DNA from: Candidatus Gorgonimonas leptogorgiae
GTDB taxonomy: Bacteria > Pseudomonadota > Gammaproteobacteria > Pseudomonadales > Endozoicomonadaceae
Reading direction: 5' to 3'
Assembly: GCA_929200515.1 (NCBI GenBank)
Contig: CAKNAD010000195.1
Coordinates: forward strand, 1-5,532
Length of the DNA: 5,532 nucleotides
Notes under the pieces: model-generated
Seen by the model: only the letters and a program-made list of their open reading frames with translations
What the model was told of the DNA's origin: nothing
Databases searched by the model: none
Shown here: positions 1 through 5,482 of the stretch, in pieces
Numbering within the stretch: position 1 is the first letter of the stretch
How the letters are laid out: the number at the start of each line of letters is the position of its first letter
Made by a program: the position numbers and the translations under genes

Positions 1-231
1 CATGAAGAGTTTCCATCAAGCTTTGTTAATGGTGTACTAAATATTGTTGATTTTCCTGGAATAAAAGAAGATGAATACTCTAAAATATTTGAGATTATAG
101 ATAAAATTTATTCATCTGATAAAAAATCTGTATTAGATGATTTATCAACATGCTCAGATGATAAAATTACAAATTATATTAATGATTTACCCGAGAAAGA
201 GACATTGTTAAAAATACCGTGGTCGTACTAG
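1..231 (+). CDS. 3' end of an unrecognised protein gene (5' end outside the window)
   Basis: Frame 1 is open from the first base to a TAG at 229-231, giving 76 C-terminal residues. The composition is that of real protein: mixed hydrophobic and acidic, starting HEEFPSSFVNG and ending ETLLKIPWSY. I do not recognise the family. A hydrophobic strand followed by DFPG (residues 17-20 of the fragment) is reminiscent of the G3 loop (DxxG) of a P-loop GTPase, but no other GTPase motif is visible because the N-terminal part is missing, so this is only a hint. The stop lies 6 bases before an IS-end-like motif at 238-258. The last few residues, coded by less AT-rich DNA, may therefore be an artificial tail created when an element inserted into a longer gene. 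It could equally be an intact C-terminus. Confidence 0.55.
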   Translation, partial: HEEFPSSFVNGVLNIVDFPGIKEDEYSKIFEIIDKIYSSDKKSVLDDLSTCSDDKITNYINDLPEKETLLKIPWSY

Positions 232-237
232 CTACGG
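217..237. other. Imperfect hairpin at the end of the partial gene
   Basis: CCGTGGT and AGCTACGG flank a short loop. As RNA this gives a 7-bp stem including two G-U pairs. It overlaps the stop codon of the partial gene and abuts the IS-end motif. No T-run follows directly, so it is not a classical intrinsic terminator. It may be a weak terminator or part of the inserted element. Confidence 0.25.
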
Positions 238-258
238 GTGTTCACAAATCCGTGTCAT
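238..258 (+). repeat. IS-end-like motif, left copy of a 21-bp direct repeat
   Basis: The 21 bases beginning GTGTTCACAAATC and ending GTGTCAT match positions 5483-5503 at 20 of 21 positions, in the same orientation. The TGTTCACAAAT...TGTGTCA pattern, with CACA and TGTG as internal inverted arms, resembles terminal inverted repeats of IS256-family (mutator-type) insertion sequences; that assignment is from memory, not a search. No transposase follows, so this copy would be a solo or decayed end. Bases 265-285 show faint similarity (GTTAA...AA..CTTTA) to those after the right copy, which supports a shared element longer than the 21 bp. Confidence 0.5.
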
Positions 259-467
259 TAGTAAGTTAAGTTTAAGCTTTAGTAACTCAAGCCTAATATG
301 ACAAGTAGCCTTAAAAACTAGAAGTCTGTCAGATTATATTTGAGTTAAGTTTTTTTAATCTCAATTTCTCTTCAAGTTATCAATCTCATATTATGCTGAT
401 ATTCAGGGTATAATTTTAAACTTCTAATATTAAAACTGAATGCTAATAATACAATTACAAGAACTAA

Positions 468-656
468 CAATGTAGCAATATAATAAATACTTCATATAGT
501 ATAATTCATAGCACTACAACAGATCGAAAAATAAAAGAATTAGCACATAGATTGTATGAGTTTCATGTTCAATCAGTCGAGAGATTTATAACAGGTTTAA
601 TATATTCAATAAGAATTAGTAAACTTCATTTTGTTTTCATAATTAACTTAAACTAG
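468..656 (+). pseudogene. Possible remnant of a coding region (start-less 62-codon frame)
   Basis: Between TAA at 465-467 and TAG at 654-656 the frame stays open for 62 codons but contains no ATG, and no ribosome-binding site is visible. Its middle (DRKIKELAHRLYEFHVQS) looks like an amphipathic protein helix rather than random translation, while the last third is a hydrophobic AT-rich translation that may be noise. I do not recognise the family. In DNA this AT-rich, a 62-codon open stretch can arise by chance. Confidence 0.15.
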
Positions 657-682
657 ATATTTTTTAAAAACACATAAAACTT

Positions 683-688
683 TATACT
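683..688 (+). promoter_or_regulatory. Candidate -10 box for the RING-ankyrin gene
   Basis: TATACT matches the TATAAT consensus at five of six positions and lies about 90 bases before the start codon. No good -35 exists at 16-18 bases upstream, only a T-rich run at 660-665. In such AT-rich DNA boxes of this kind are common, so the call is weak. Confidence 0.22.
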
Positions 689-776
689 CTATTTTTAGTC
701 TAACTATTAAATATTTAATTTTTAAAAAAGTAACAATTAGTGTAACCACATAACTATTAATAGAGAAAATAATAAT

Positions 777-2651
777 ATGAACAATACAACCTGTAGCATT
801 TGTCGTGAAGACCTATATACACAATCACAGCATTTTGAGCTAAATATTGAAAAACACCCTAAAGTTGCCATTACTAAATGTAAACATAGTTTGCATCTTG
901 AATGTATTAAAACATGCCTAGATTATCAAGAACCCCAACCTATTGAGGACAGAACATGTGCTAACTGCAGGCAAGTTGCTACGCCATTATCGTTAGTATT
1001 TGATGTCTATGACATTGAAGATAATTTTTCAAATTATTGTTGTGGTTATGTAGAAGAGTATCCTTTAAGTGCATGTAACACTAGTAGCATAGATTATTTT
1101 AAGAAATTATTACAAAACTACCCTGAATATATACAAAAAACCTTCAAATCTAAAGAATTTGGTAATGATATCTCCTTGCTTATGTATGCAGTTCTCAAGG
1201 AGTATTTAGAAATTACTAAATTATTAATTAGCAAAGATGTTAATGTTAATCAAATACATCCTAAGTATAAAACACCTCTTTTCCAAGCTGTACAACAAAA
1301 AGATAAAACCATAGCTGAAGAGCTAGTTGATGCAGGAGCGACTTTCAAAGCTACAGATACATACGCAGATGAGATGGTAGAGACAGCACTAAAAAAGCAT
1401 CGTCAATTTATAATTAATGGGTTGATAGTAGGCCCTGATGACGCTAATTTTATTGATGACTGTATATTTTACGCCATAAACACCCATTGTTATAACGCTA
1501 TGGATACTCTTATTAACAAGGCAAATGATTTTAACCTTATCCTTAAGGATAAAACTGCCCTTCTTAACCTAGCGATTACATCTTCTTTTCCCTTAGTAGT
1601 TTTATTATTAGCAAAAAATATGCCAAATCTTGATACTATTAATACAAATGAAGATACTGGTATGATTCTAGCAGTCAAACATCGTCTATTACCCATGGTA
1701 AAGATCTTAATTGATTTTACCGCAAACACTATAATTTTAAAAAAAGCCCTTTCCTTGGCGATTACTCTAGGAGACCAAGATATATTTATGGTGCTTTTTG
1801 AAAAGTTTAAAAAGATCCTAGGATCTAATTTAAATTCATTTTTAGGTCGTCTACTATACGAAGCTGTATGCAATGGCCGTACAACACTAGTCAAAATTCT
1901 TTGTGATGAATGCAGAGGCGATGATGCAAATTACATAAATTTAATCTTTAATTGGCAGCTTTTATCTACAGCAACAGATATTGGCAATCCAGAAATTCTT
2001 GAAATGCTATGTAGTAAAAATGGAGTCGACCTCAATAAAACTAATAATAACAATGAAACTCCTTTATTTTCTGCCGCCTATAGCTACCGTTCAGAATCTG
2101 TTGAAATACTGCTTAAATATGGCGCTGATCCAAATATTGGCGCATTGTTTGATGCAAGATTAATTAATCCTATAGATATGGCTTGTGATCGTGGTGATTT
2201 AGACACAGTGAAGACCTTAGTTAACTATAAGGCAGAATTTGATACCCCTAGAGAAAACAGCCTTTCGCCTATGGGCACTGCAGCACAAAGAGGATTTTAC
2301 CAAATAGTTGAGTTTCTACTCCAACAAGGAGCTAAACCAGATACTCCGCATGTAGATGGTGAAACAGCTCTAATACAAGCTTCCCAATATGGCCATACAA
2401 ATGTAGTTAAGCTACTATTAGATGCTAGTGCAGATCACAGCATACAACAAGAAAAGGGACATACCGCTCTCCACATAGCTAGCAAGTATAATAAACCAGA
2501 AGTGGTTAAGCTATTGCTAGAAAAAGGTGCAGATAGTAGCATTAAAAATGGAAATGGGCATACCGCCTTTGATATTGCTAATGCAAAAAATCATCGCGAG
2601 ATAGCAAACCTACTAGAGCCTAAGAGATATGCTATGGAAACCTTTGTTTAA
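777..2651 (+). CDS. RING-H2 finger plus ankyrin-repeat protein, probable secreted E3 ubiquitin ligase
   Basis: A 624-residue protein. Residues 6-64 give a complete RING-H2 pattern: C6-x2-C9-x25-C35-x-H37-x2-H40-x2-C43-x17-C61-x2-C64, with the usual IC after the first cysteine and CANCR at the end. RING-H2 domains bind two zinc ions and recruit ubiquitin-charged E2 enzymes, which are eukaryotic, so the likely site of action is the host cytosol. Ankyrin-type repeats follow: two near 130-193 (KTPLFQAV, EELVDAGA), a degenerate helical stretch at about 195-420, and six good repeats at about 425-616 (ETPLFSAA, ETALIQAS, HTALHIAS). They probably bind the substrate. No Sec signal peptide or membrane segment is seen; a type IV or other dedicated secretion route is inference. 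The ATG is preceded by an in-frame stop at 738-740 and a weak AGAG at 762-765. GC is visibly higher than in the 3562-5316 gene. The domain call is strong; ligase activity is inferred. Confidence 0.92.
   Translation: MNNTTCSICREDLYTQSQHFELNIEKHPKVAITKCKHSLHLECIKTCLDYQEPQPIEDRTCANCRQVATPLSLVFDVYDIEDNFSNYCCGYVEEYPLSACNTSSIDYFKKLLQNYPEYIQKTFKSKEFGNDISLLMYAVLKEYLEITKLLISKDVNVNQIHPKYKTPLFQAVQQKDKTIAEELVDAGATFKATDTYADEMVETALKKHRQFIINGLIVGPDDANFIDDCIFYAINTHCYNAMDTLINKANDFNLILKDKTALLNLAITSSFPLVVLLLAKNMPNLDTINTNEDTGMILAVKHRLLPMVKILIDFTANTIILKKALSLAITLGDQDIFMVLFEKFKKILGSNLNSFLGRLLYEAVCNGRTTLVKILCDECRGDDANYINLIFNWQLLSTATDIGNPEILEMLCSKNGVDLNKTNNNNETPLFSAAYSYRSESVEILLKYGADPNIGALFDARLINPIDMACDRGDLDTVKTLVNYKAEFDTPRENSLSPMGTAAQRGFYQIVEFLLQQGAKPDTPHVDGETALIQASQYGHTNVVKLLLDASADHSIQQEKGHTALHIASKYNKPEVVKLLLEKGADSSIKNGNGHTAFDIANAKNHREIANLLEPKRYAMETFV
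792..968 (+). other. RING-H2 zinc-binding domain (residues 6-64)
   Basis: All eight zinc ligands of the C3H2C3 pattern are in order at C6, C9, C35, H37, H40, C43, C61 and C64. The second loop, 17 residues between C43 and C61, is within the range known for RING fingers. The usual tryptophan after the sixth ligand is replaced by leucine (CLDY), and the proline before the last cysteine of the CPxC motif is replaced by alanine (CANC). E2 preference may therefore differ from textbook RINGs. Confidence 0.88.
2049..2624 (+). repeat. C-terminal ankyrin array, about six repeats (residues 425-616)
   Basis: Units of about 33 residues begin near 426 (NETPLFSAA), 463 (INPIDMACDRG), 494 (NSLSPMGTAAQRG), 528 (DGETALIQASQYGH), 561 (GHTALHIASKYN) and 594 (GHTAFDIANAKNH). 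Each has the TALxxA helix start and most end in a VxxLLxxGAD-like second helix. The last two or three are nearest to the consensus and also similar at the DNA level: GTTAAGCTA...GCAGAT recurs near 2406 and 2504, and CATACCGC near 2460 and 2560. This points to relatively recent unit duplication. Confidence 0.85.
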
Positions 2652-2664
2652 CAGGAATCTGTTA
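2649..2664 (+). terminator. Hairpin overlapping the stop codon of the ankyrin gene
   Basis: TAACAG-GAAT-CTGTTA forms a perfect 6-bp stem with a 4-base loop, and its first three bases are the TAA stop codon. It is followed by TTATTAATTTTG, which is T-rich but broken by A residues. It may be a weak intrinsic terminator or a 3'-end stabiliser. Confidence 0.35.
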
Positions 2665-2673
2665 TTATTAATT

Positions 2674-2810
2674 TTGTAATATTGCTACAATTATAGCTAA
2701 CATCTACCTAAAAAAATACATCTTCATCTTTTAGGCGTATAAAATATAGCAGACATTATAAAACCTAAGACACATCCTCTGTGAGCCTATGTTTAACTAA
2801 ATATATATTA
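2674..2810. other. Convergent intergenic region with several small inverted repeats
   Basis: This lies between the ends of the two convergent genes. It contains TTGTA (2674-2678) / TACAA (2686-2690), CCTAAAA (2707-2713) / TTTTAGG (2729-2735) with a 15-base loop, and CACA (2771-2774) / TGTG (2780-2783), the last downstream of the zinc-finger gene on the minus strand. None is followed by a clean T-run, so I do not call a specific terminator for the minus-strand gene. No gene is seen. Confidence 0.35.
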
Positions 2811-3332
2811 TTATTTTTTGAGGTGTTTCAAATTCCATGCAACTTCCATTTCGTGAGTAGTTTCTACCGACCTATGTAATTCTGTTGTTACTGTGGCAAA
2901 CATCATCAGCGGGTTTATATTTTTTTTATTAAGACTTGGTTCTATTGCTTGCTTTATCTCTCTTATATTTTCTTGATGCCTTATTGTTGAATTATGGTAT
3001 GTTAAACTTTCTCTTCTAGTATATGATGTATCGCAAAGTGCACATTTATATTCCTTAGGGCCATGAGTTTTCTTGTGTTTCTTTAGCAACGTTATAGTAT
3101 TAAATTTCTTATTGCATAGATCACATTTATAATCTAGTTTATTTTCATGACTTGCGATATGATTTTGGAGATGAGACGGGTAAGTATAACTTTTATCGCA
3201 ACCTTGAAAATGACATAGATATTTTTTAGCCTTTTTACTTTGCTTGATGTTATTAATAGTTATAACCGTATGTTGATTATTTTGTAACTCAAAATCATTA
3301 GAGGTTGGAGGATTCGTAGTAAACACATTCAT
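2811..3332 (-). CDS. Protein with three tandem classical C2H2 zinc fingers, candidate nucleomodulin
   Basis: A 173-residue protein. Finger 1: C40-x4-C45-x12-H58-x3-H62. Finger 2: C70-x2-C73-x12-H86-x3-H90. Finger 3: C97-x2-C100-x12-H113-x5-H119. Each has the aromatic residue (Y49, F77, Y104) and leucine (L55, L83, L110) at core positions, and GPKEYKC between fingers 2 and 3 resembles the TGEKPYKC linker. This is the TFIIIA/Kruppel architecture of eukaryotic DNA- or RNA-binding proteins, unlike the single short-loop finger of bacterial Ros/MucR. A basic stretch, KQSKKAKK (residues 30-37), just before finger 1 could act as a nuclear localisation signal. The tail (120-173) matches nothing I know and ends basic (NLKHLKK). 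Start choice: AAGG at 3340-3343, 7 bases before the ATG. It is transcribed divergently from 3562-5316. Action in the host nucleus is inference; DNA or RNA targets are unknown. Confidence 0.9.
   Translation of the reverse strand: MNVFTTNPPTSNDFELQNNQHTVITINNIKQSKKAKKYLCHFQGCDKSYTYPSHLQNHIASHENKLDYKCDLCNKKFNTITLLKKHKKTHGPKEYKCALCDTSYTRRESLTYHNSTIRHQENIREIKQAIEPSLNKKNINPLMMFATVTTELHRSVETTHEMEVAWNLKHLKK
2976..3215 (-). other. Three-finger C2H2 block (residues 40-119)
   Basis: All twelve zinc ligands are present. Residues at the helix positions that usually read bases (about -1, 2, 3, 6 of each finger) are intact but do not let me name a target sequence. Finger 1 has a long C-x4-C knuckle and finger 3 a long H-x5-H end, both allowed in the eukaryotic family. 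Confidence 0.9.
3219..3248 (-). other. Lysine-rich, possible nuclear localisation signal (residues 29-38)
   Basis: IKQSKKAKKY carries five lysines in ten residues immediately before the first zinc finger. K-K-x-K-K fits the loose monopartite signal, but basic residues here could instead contact nucleic acid. Confidence 0.35.
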
Positions 3333-3339
3333 ATAAATA

Positions 3340-3343
3340 CCTT
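3340..3343 (-). promoter_or_regulatory. Ribosome binding site of the zinc-finger gene
   Basis: On the minus strand AAGG lies 7 bases upstream of the ATG at 3332-3330. It supports this start and bacterial translation of a gene whose product looks eukaryotic. Confidence 0.55.
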
Positions 3344-3407
3344 GTTAATTTAATTATGATTAAAACTCTATTAGATTAAAAAGATAAGTTAAAGTTCTAT
3401 TTAATAG

Positions 3408-3437
3408 CTGACAATTTAAATAACAGAACTTTATAAT
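3408..3437 (+). promoter_or_regulatory. Candidate promoter for the 584-residue gene
   Basis: CTGACA at 3408-3413 (five of six to TTGACA), an 18-base spacer, then a perfect TATAAT at 3432-3437. Transcription would start near 3444, leaving a leader of roughly 118 bases before the ATG at 3562. This is the best promoter-like sequence in the window, though AT-richness raises the chance of accidental boxes. Confidence 0.45.
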
Positions 3438-3439
3438 TT

Positions 3440-3453
3440 ATTAGAAATCTAAT
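3440..3453. promoter_or_regulatory. Palindrome between opposing -10 boxes, possible operator
   Basis: ATTAGA-AA-TCTAAT is a perfect 6-2-6 palindrome. It sits between TATAAT on the plus strand (3432-3437) and TATAAT on the minus strand (3460-3455), so it would cover the start points of both transcripts. A further ATTAGA half-site occurs at 3370-3375. A dimeric regulator bound here could control both genes. Confidence 0.3.
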
Positions 3454-3454
3454 T

Positions 3455-3460
3455 ATTATA
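3455..3460 (-). promoter_or_regulatory. Candidate -10 box for the zinc-finger gene
   Basis: A perfect TATAAT on the minus strand, about 120 bases upstream of the zinc-finger start codon. No convincing -35 is found 16-18 bases upstream (that is, at higher coordinates), so the call rests on the -10 alone. Confidence 0.25.
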
Positions 3461-3548
3461 CTTTTCCTTTGCTTAAAATTACTATTACAAATCCTATTGG
3501 TTTTTTTATAGCATTAAGCAATTTTTAAGCTACTTAATAAAAATAAAT

Positions 3549-3552
3549 AAGG
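3549..3552 (+). promoter_or_regulatory. Ribosome binding site of the 584-residue gene
   Basis: AAGG lies 9 bases before the ATG at 3562. A second in-frame ATG at 3571 would be 18 bases away and less well placed, so 3562 is preferred. Either start keeps the SOCS-box-like segment. Confidence 0.5.
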
Positions 3553-3561
3553 CAGTATTCA

Positions 3562-5316
3562 ATGAATAATATGGAATTACAATCAGTTGTTTCACTGTAT
3601 AATTTAGCACTTAATAGTGTAAGCAAAACAGTAAAAACAGTAGCAGGTATTAATAATTTACTAATCCCTAAGCAACTTAAAAAGGATTTATATGATCAGT
3701 ACATAATACCTACAAGGGTGGTAACATTAGTAGATCAACATAATCGTACACATAGGAAGGCAAATATAAAATTTGCAAATATAGATATTTTTAGTTTAAT
3801 ACAACTACAGTTTAAGGTATCACCTGATTTACTAACTTACAAAGATTACAATAAATTAAATAATCTACTAGAATTATTACTTACAAGCGAAGACTATGCT
3901 TTAATAAATTTAGCTATGCTACTATTAAAAAACAACAAGACAAATGCAAATATAAAAAGGTTTTTACAATGTTGTCAATCGTTATTTAAGCTAGATGCAA
4001 AAGATATTATAGCTAATTTACAGCGCTTATTTGTTAATGATTCTAAAATAGAAAAAAGAATAATAGGATATTTAATATGTTGTGAGTTATATACAAAATA
4101 TCAACATCCTTTTAAAAATGAAGTAATAAAAAATAAACTACTAGATGTAATCAATTATTTTTTAAAAAATAGTAATCGTAAGCTAACAATAGGTACGGCT
4201 AGTGCTTTATTATACTGTTTAGAAGAAAATCATGAAATTACACAAACTGCAAAAACCAAAATACTACAAAGTTATCAAGCTCAATTACATAATAAAATAG
4301 TTTCGCTTGTTAAACTAAATAGTAGAGAAGATTATTTACAACAATTACCACAAACGGTAATAAAAAAATTAACTACTGTAGAGTTATCTCTAAATAAACA
4401 AATTAAACCAAACTTAGTAATTATGAGTGGACTAAGCAACCAATTTATAGCGAATATGGATGATATAGCAATATATTATCAAAATAATTCAAATCAACTA
4501 TTTGATTTAACTACCATAGCAAATATTTTGACTAGTATAAAAAATAAAACTAATCATTATTTAGGATGGATCAAAAAATATCAAGGAATTCGTAAGACAA
4601 TATTAATGCAAGATTATAAATGCACCGAAGCTAAAATAAAATATGATTTTAAACAGGTTATTTATTTTGTATGGGATAACAGAGCAATGTGTAGTACAGA
4701 TATAATACCAAAATTACAAGAAGCAGTAGATACTAAAGGCCTAAATAATATTGAAGCTATAGATAAAATAACACAGATAGTTGAAAATAACGATTTTATA
4801 GAACAAGCACTTGAAAGTTTTATCTCTTTAGATGCAACCATAGTAAATAATACCAAAGAACTTAATCTTAAATTTCAAGAACTGAATATTGTTTTTGATA
4901 ACCATTATCTTGTTGATGAAAATATCACAGTAGATCAATTATTAAATATACATGGTTTTACTAAAATAACAACAGATGCATTAAATAGTTACTTCTGGAA
5001 TAACATTTTTTTACAAGCTCATAATATAAAATACTGTTTACTAAAAAAATATTATGGTAAATCTGGAGTTTGCATTTTAGAAAATTATAATGATATAAAA
5101 GATTTAATAAGTTATAAAACTAAGATTGAACAAGCTGTTATGGAATTAGAATCTGATAAAGAAATTCAACTAGAAAAAGATATAATATCTACAATTTTAG
5201 ACCCTAATGCGGTTGTTATTACAAGAATAGAATTAAAACAAGCGTTCGATGATTTTATTAACTGTATCATAGAAATTGAAGATACTAATGTTAACTTTCT
5301 ATCTCAAACTAGTTAA
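3562..5316 (+). CDS. Helical protein with an N-terminal SOCS/VHL-box-like motif, possible Elongin-Cullin adaptor effector
   Basis: A 584-residue protein of no family I recognise as a whole. Residues 11-20, SLYNLALNSV, fit the viral-style BC-box (S-L-x3-A-x3-hydrophobic; HIV-1 Vif has SLQYLALAAL), which binds Elongin C. Residues 30-45 fit a cullin box: I35-P36-x2-L39-x3-L43 matches the Cul2-box pattern exactly. The longer I30-x2-L33-L34-I35-P36-x2-L39-x3-L43-Y44-D45 matches the Cul5-box pattern except for L34 (normally P) and D42 (normally hydrophobic). Residues about 95-245 look like paired amphipathic helices (LLELLLTSEDYALINLAMLL, then repeated LxxL and LIC segments), perhaps a HEAT/ARM-like solenoid. 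The rest (about 260-580) is also mainly helical, with no catalytic motif seen. No signal peptide or membrane span. It is visibly more AT-rich than 777-2651. The reading frame is certain; the adaptor role is inferred from a short motif and could be coincidence or an F-box-like variant. Confidence 0.85.
   Translation: MNNMELQSVVSLYNLALNSVSKTVKTVAGINNLLIPKQLKKDLYDQYIIPTRVVTLVDQHNRTHRKANIKFANIDIFSLIQLQFKVSPDLLTYKDYNKLNNLLELLLTSEDYALINLAMLLLKNNKTNANIKRFLQCCQSLFKLDAKDIIANLQRLFVNDSKIEKRIIGYLICCELYTKYQHPFKNEVIKNKLLDVINYFLKNSNRKLTIGTASALLYCLEENHEITQTAKTKILQSYQAQLHNKIVSLVKLNSREDYLQQLPQTVIKKLTTVELSLNKQIKPNLVIMSGLSNQFIANMDDIAIYYQNNSNQLFDLTTIANILTSIKNKTNHYLGWIKKYQGIRKTILMQDYKCTEAKIKYDFKQVIYFVWDNRAMCSTDIIPKLQEAVDTKGLNNIEAIDKITQIVENNDFIEQALESFISLDATIVNNTKELNLKFQELNIVFDNHYLVDENITVDQLLNIHGFTKITTDALNSYFWNNIFLQAHNIKYCLLKKYYGKSGVCILENYNDIKDLISYKTKIEQAVMELESDKEIQLEKDIISTILDPNAVVITRIELKQAFDDFINCIIEIEDTNVNFLSQTS
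3592..3696 (+). other. SOCS/VHL-box-like segment (residues 11-45)
   Basis: The BC-box-like part (11-20) is followed after nine residues by the cullin-box-like part (30-45), the order found in SOCS-box and VHL-box proteins. Known SOCS boxes are about 40 residues and usually C-terminal; here the motif is N-terminal. The conserved cysteine of the cellular BC-box is alanine, as in Vif. The IP-x2-L core also loosely fits an F-box start (LPxxL), so an SCF-type adaptor is the main alternative. Confidence 0.45.
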
Positions 5317-5324
5317 CAAATTTA

Positions 5325-5392
5325 CTAAAATCCTGTGTTATAGAAGGGCATGCCGTTCTATACAGGTGGTAGATGAAAATGCAAGGTTTTAG
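5325..5392. repeat. Nested palindrome, comparatively GC-rich
   Basis: The core at 5339-5362 is TATAGAA-G-GGCATGCC-G-TTCTATA, symmetric except for one G/G position. CCTG (5332-5335) can also pair with CAGG (5363-5366). An outer pair, CTAAAATCCTG (5325-5335) and CAAGGTTTTAG (5382-5392), is complementary at ten of eleven positions counting one G-U. The island begins just after the stop of the 584-residue gene. By hand count 26 of 60 bases are G or C at 5341-5400, against 11 to 14 of 60 in sampled stretches of that gene. It could be a dispersed palindromic repeat, a structured RNA, or an atypical terminator without a U-tract. Confidence 0.5.
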
Positions 5393-5482
5393 GGCTAAGT
5401 AAAATGGTTTAATTCAAGGTAAAATACCGCAGGAATGTAAGTGCATTTCAAAGTGTTTTAACGATAGAAGTAAAATCTGGTA
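5393..5482. other. Intergenic region between the palindrome and the IS end
   Basis: No gene is seen. GGTA-AAA-TACC near 5418-5428 and an AAATGCA (5377-5383) / TGCATTT (5442-5448) pair continue the run of complementary segments, so the structured region may extend to about 5450. Confidence 0.3.

Larger units (their letters stand above)
259..776. other. AT-rich stretch without a convincing gene
   Basis: All frames are broken by frequent stops. Features seen: an 8-bp inverted repeat TAACTCAA (283-290) / TTGAGTTA (340-347), followed shortly by a T-run at 350-356, which could be a poor terminator; a TATAAT at 409-414 and another at 500-505 without good -35 partners; and a start-less reading frame at 468-656, listed separately. 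The region probably combines a decayed element next to the IS-end motif with the upstream region of the ankyrin gene. Confidence 0.5.

Noticed and set aside
1490..1894. 134-codon open frame on the minus strand
   Set aside because: It lies wholly inside the ankyrin gene on the opposite strand, has no protein-like features, and is explained as a shadow of the real frame.
1981..2163. 60-codon open frame on the plus strand
   Set aside because: It overlaps the ankyrin repeats in another frame and has no ribosome binding site.
2811..3332. Ros/MucR-type bacterial zinc-finger regulator
   Set aside because: Ros-type proteins have one finger with a shorter loop between ligands. Here three tandem fingers show the eukaryotic x12 spacing and a TGEKP-like linker.
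3471..3537. GCTTAA/TTAAGC and TTAAG-CTA-CTTAA inverted repeats in the divergent region
   Set aside because: Short, AT-only or nearly so, and expected by chance in DNA of this composition; they do not overlap the ribosome binding site.
4662..4856. 64-codon open frame on the minus strand
   Set aside because: It lies within the 584-residue gene on the opposite strand; no motif or start signal supports it.
5325..5392. tRNA or classical rho-independent terminator
   Set aside because: No cloverleaf or conserved T-loop (GTTCRA) fits, and the hairpin lacks the following T-run.
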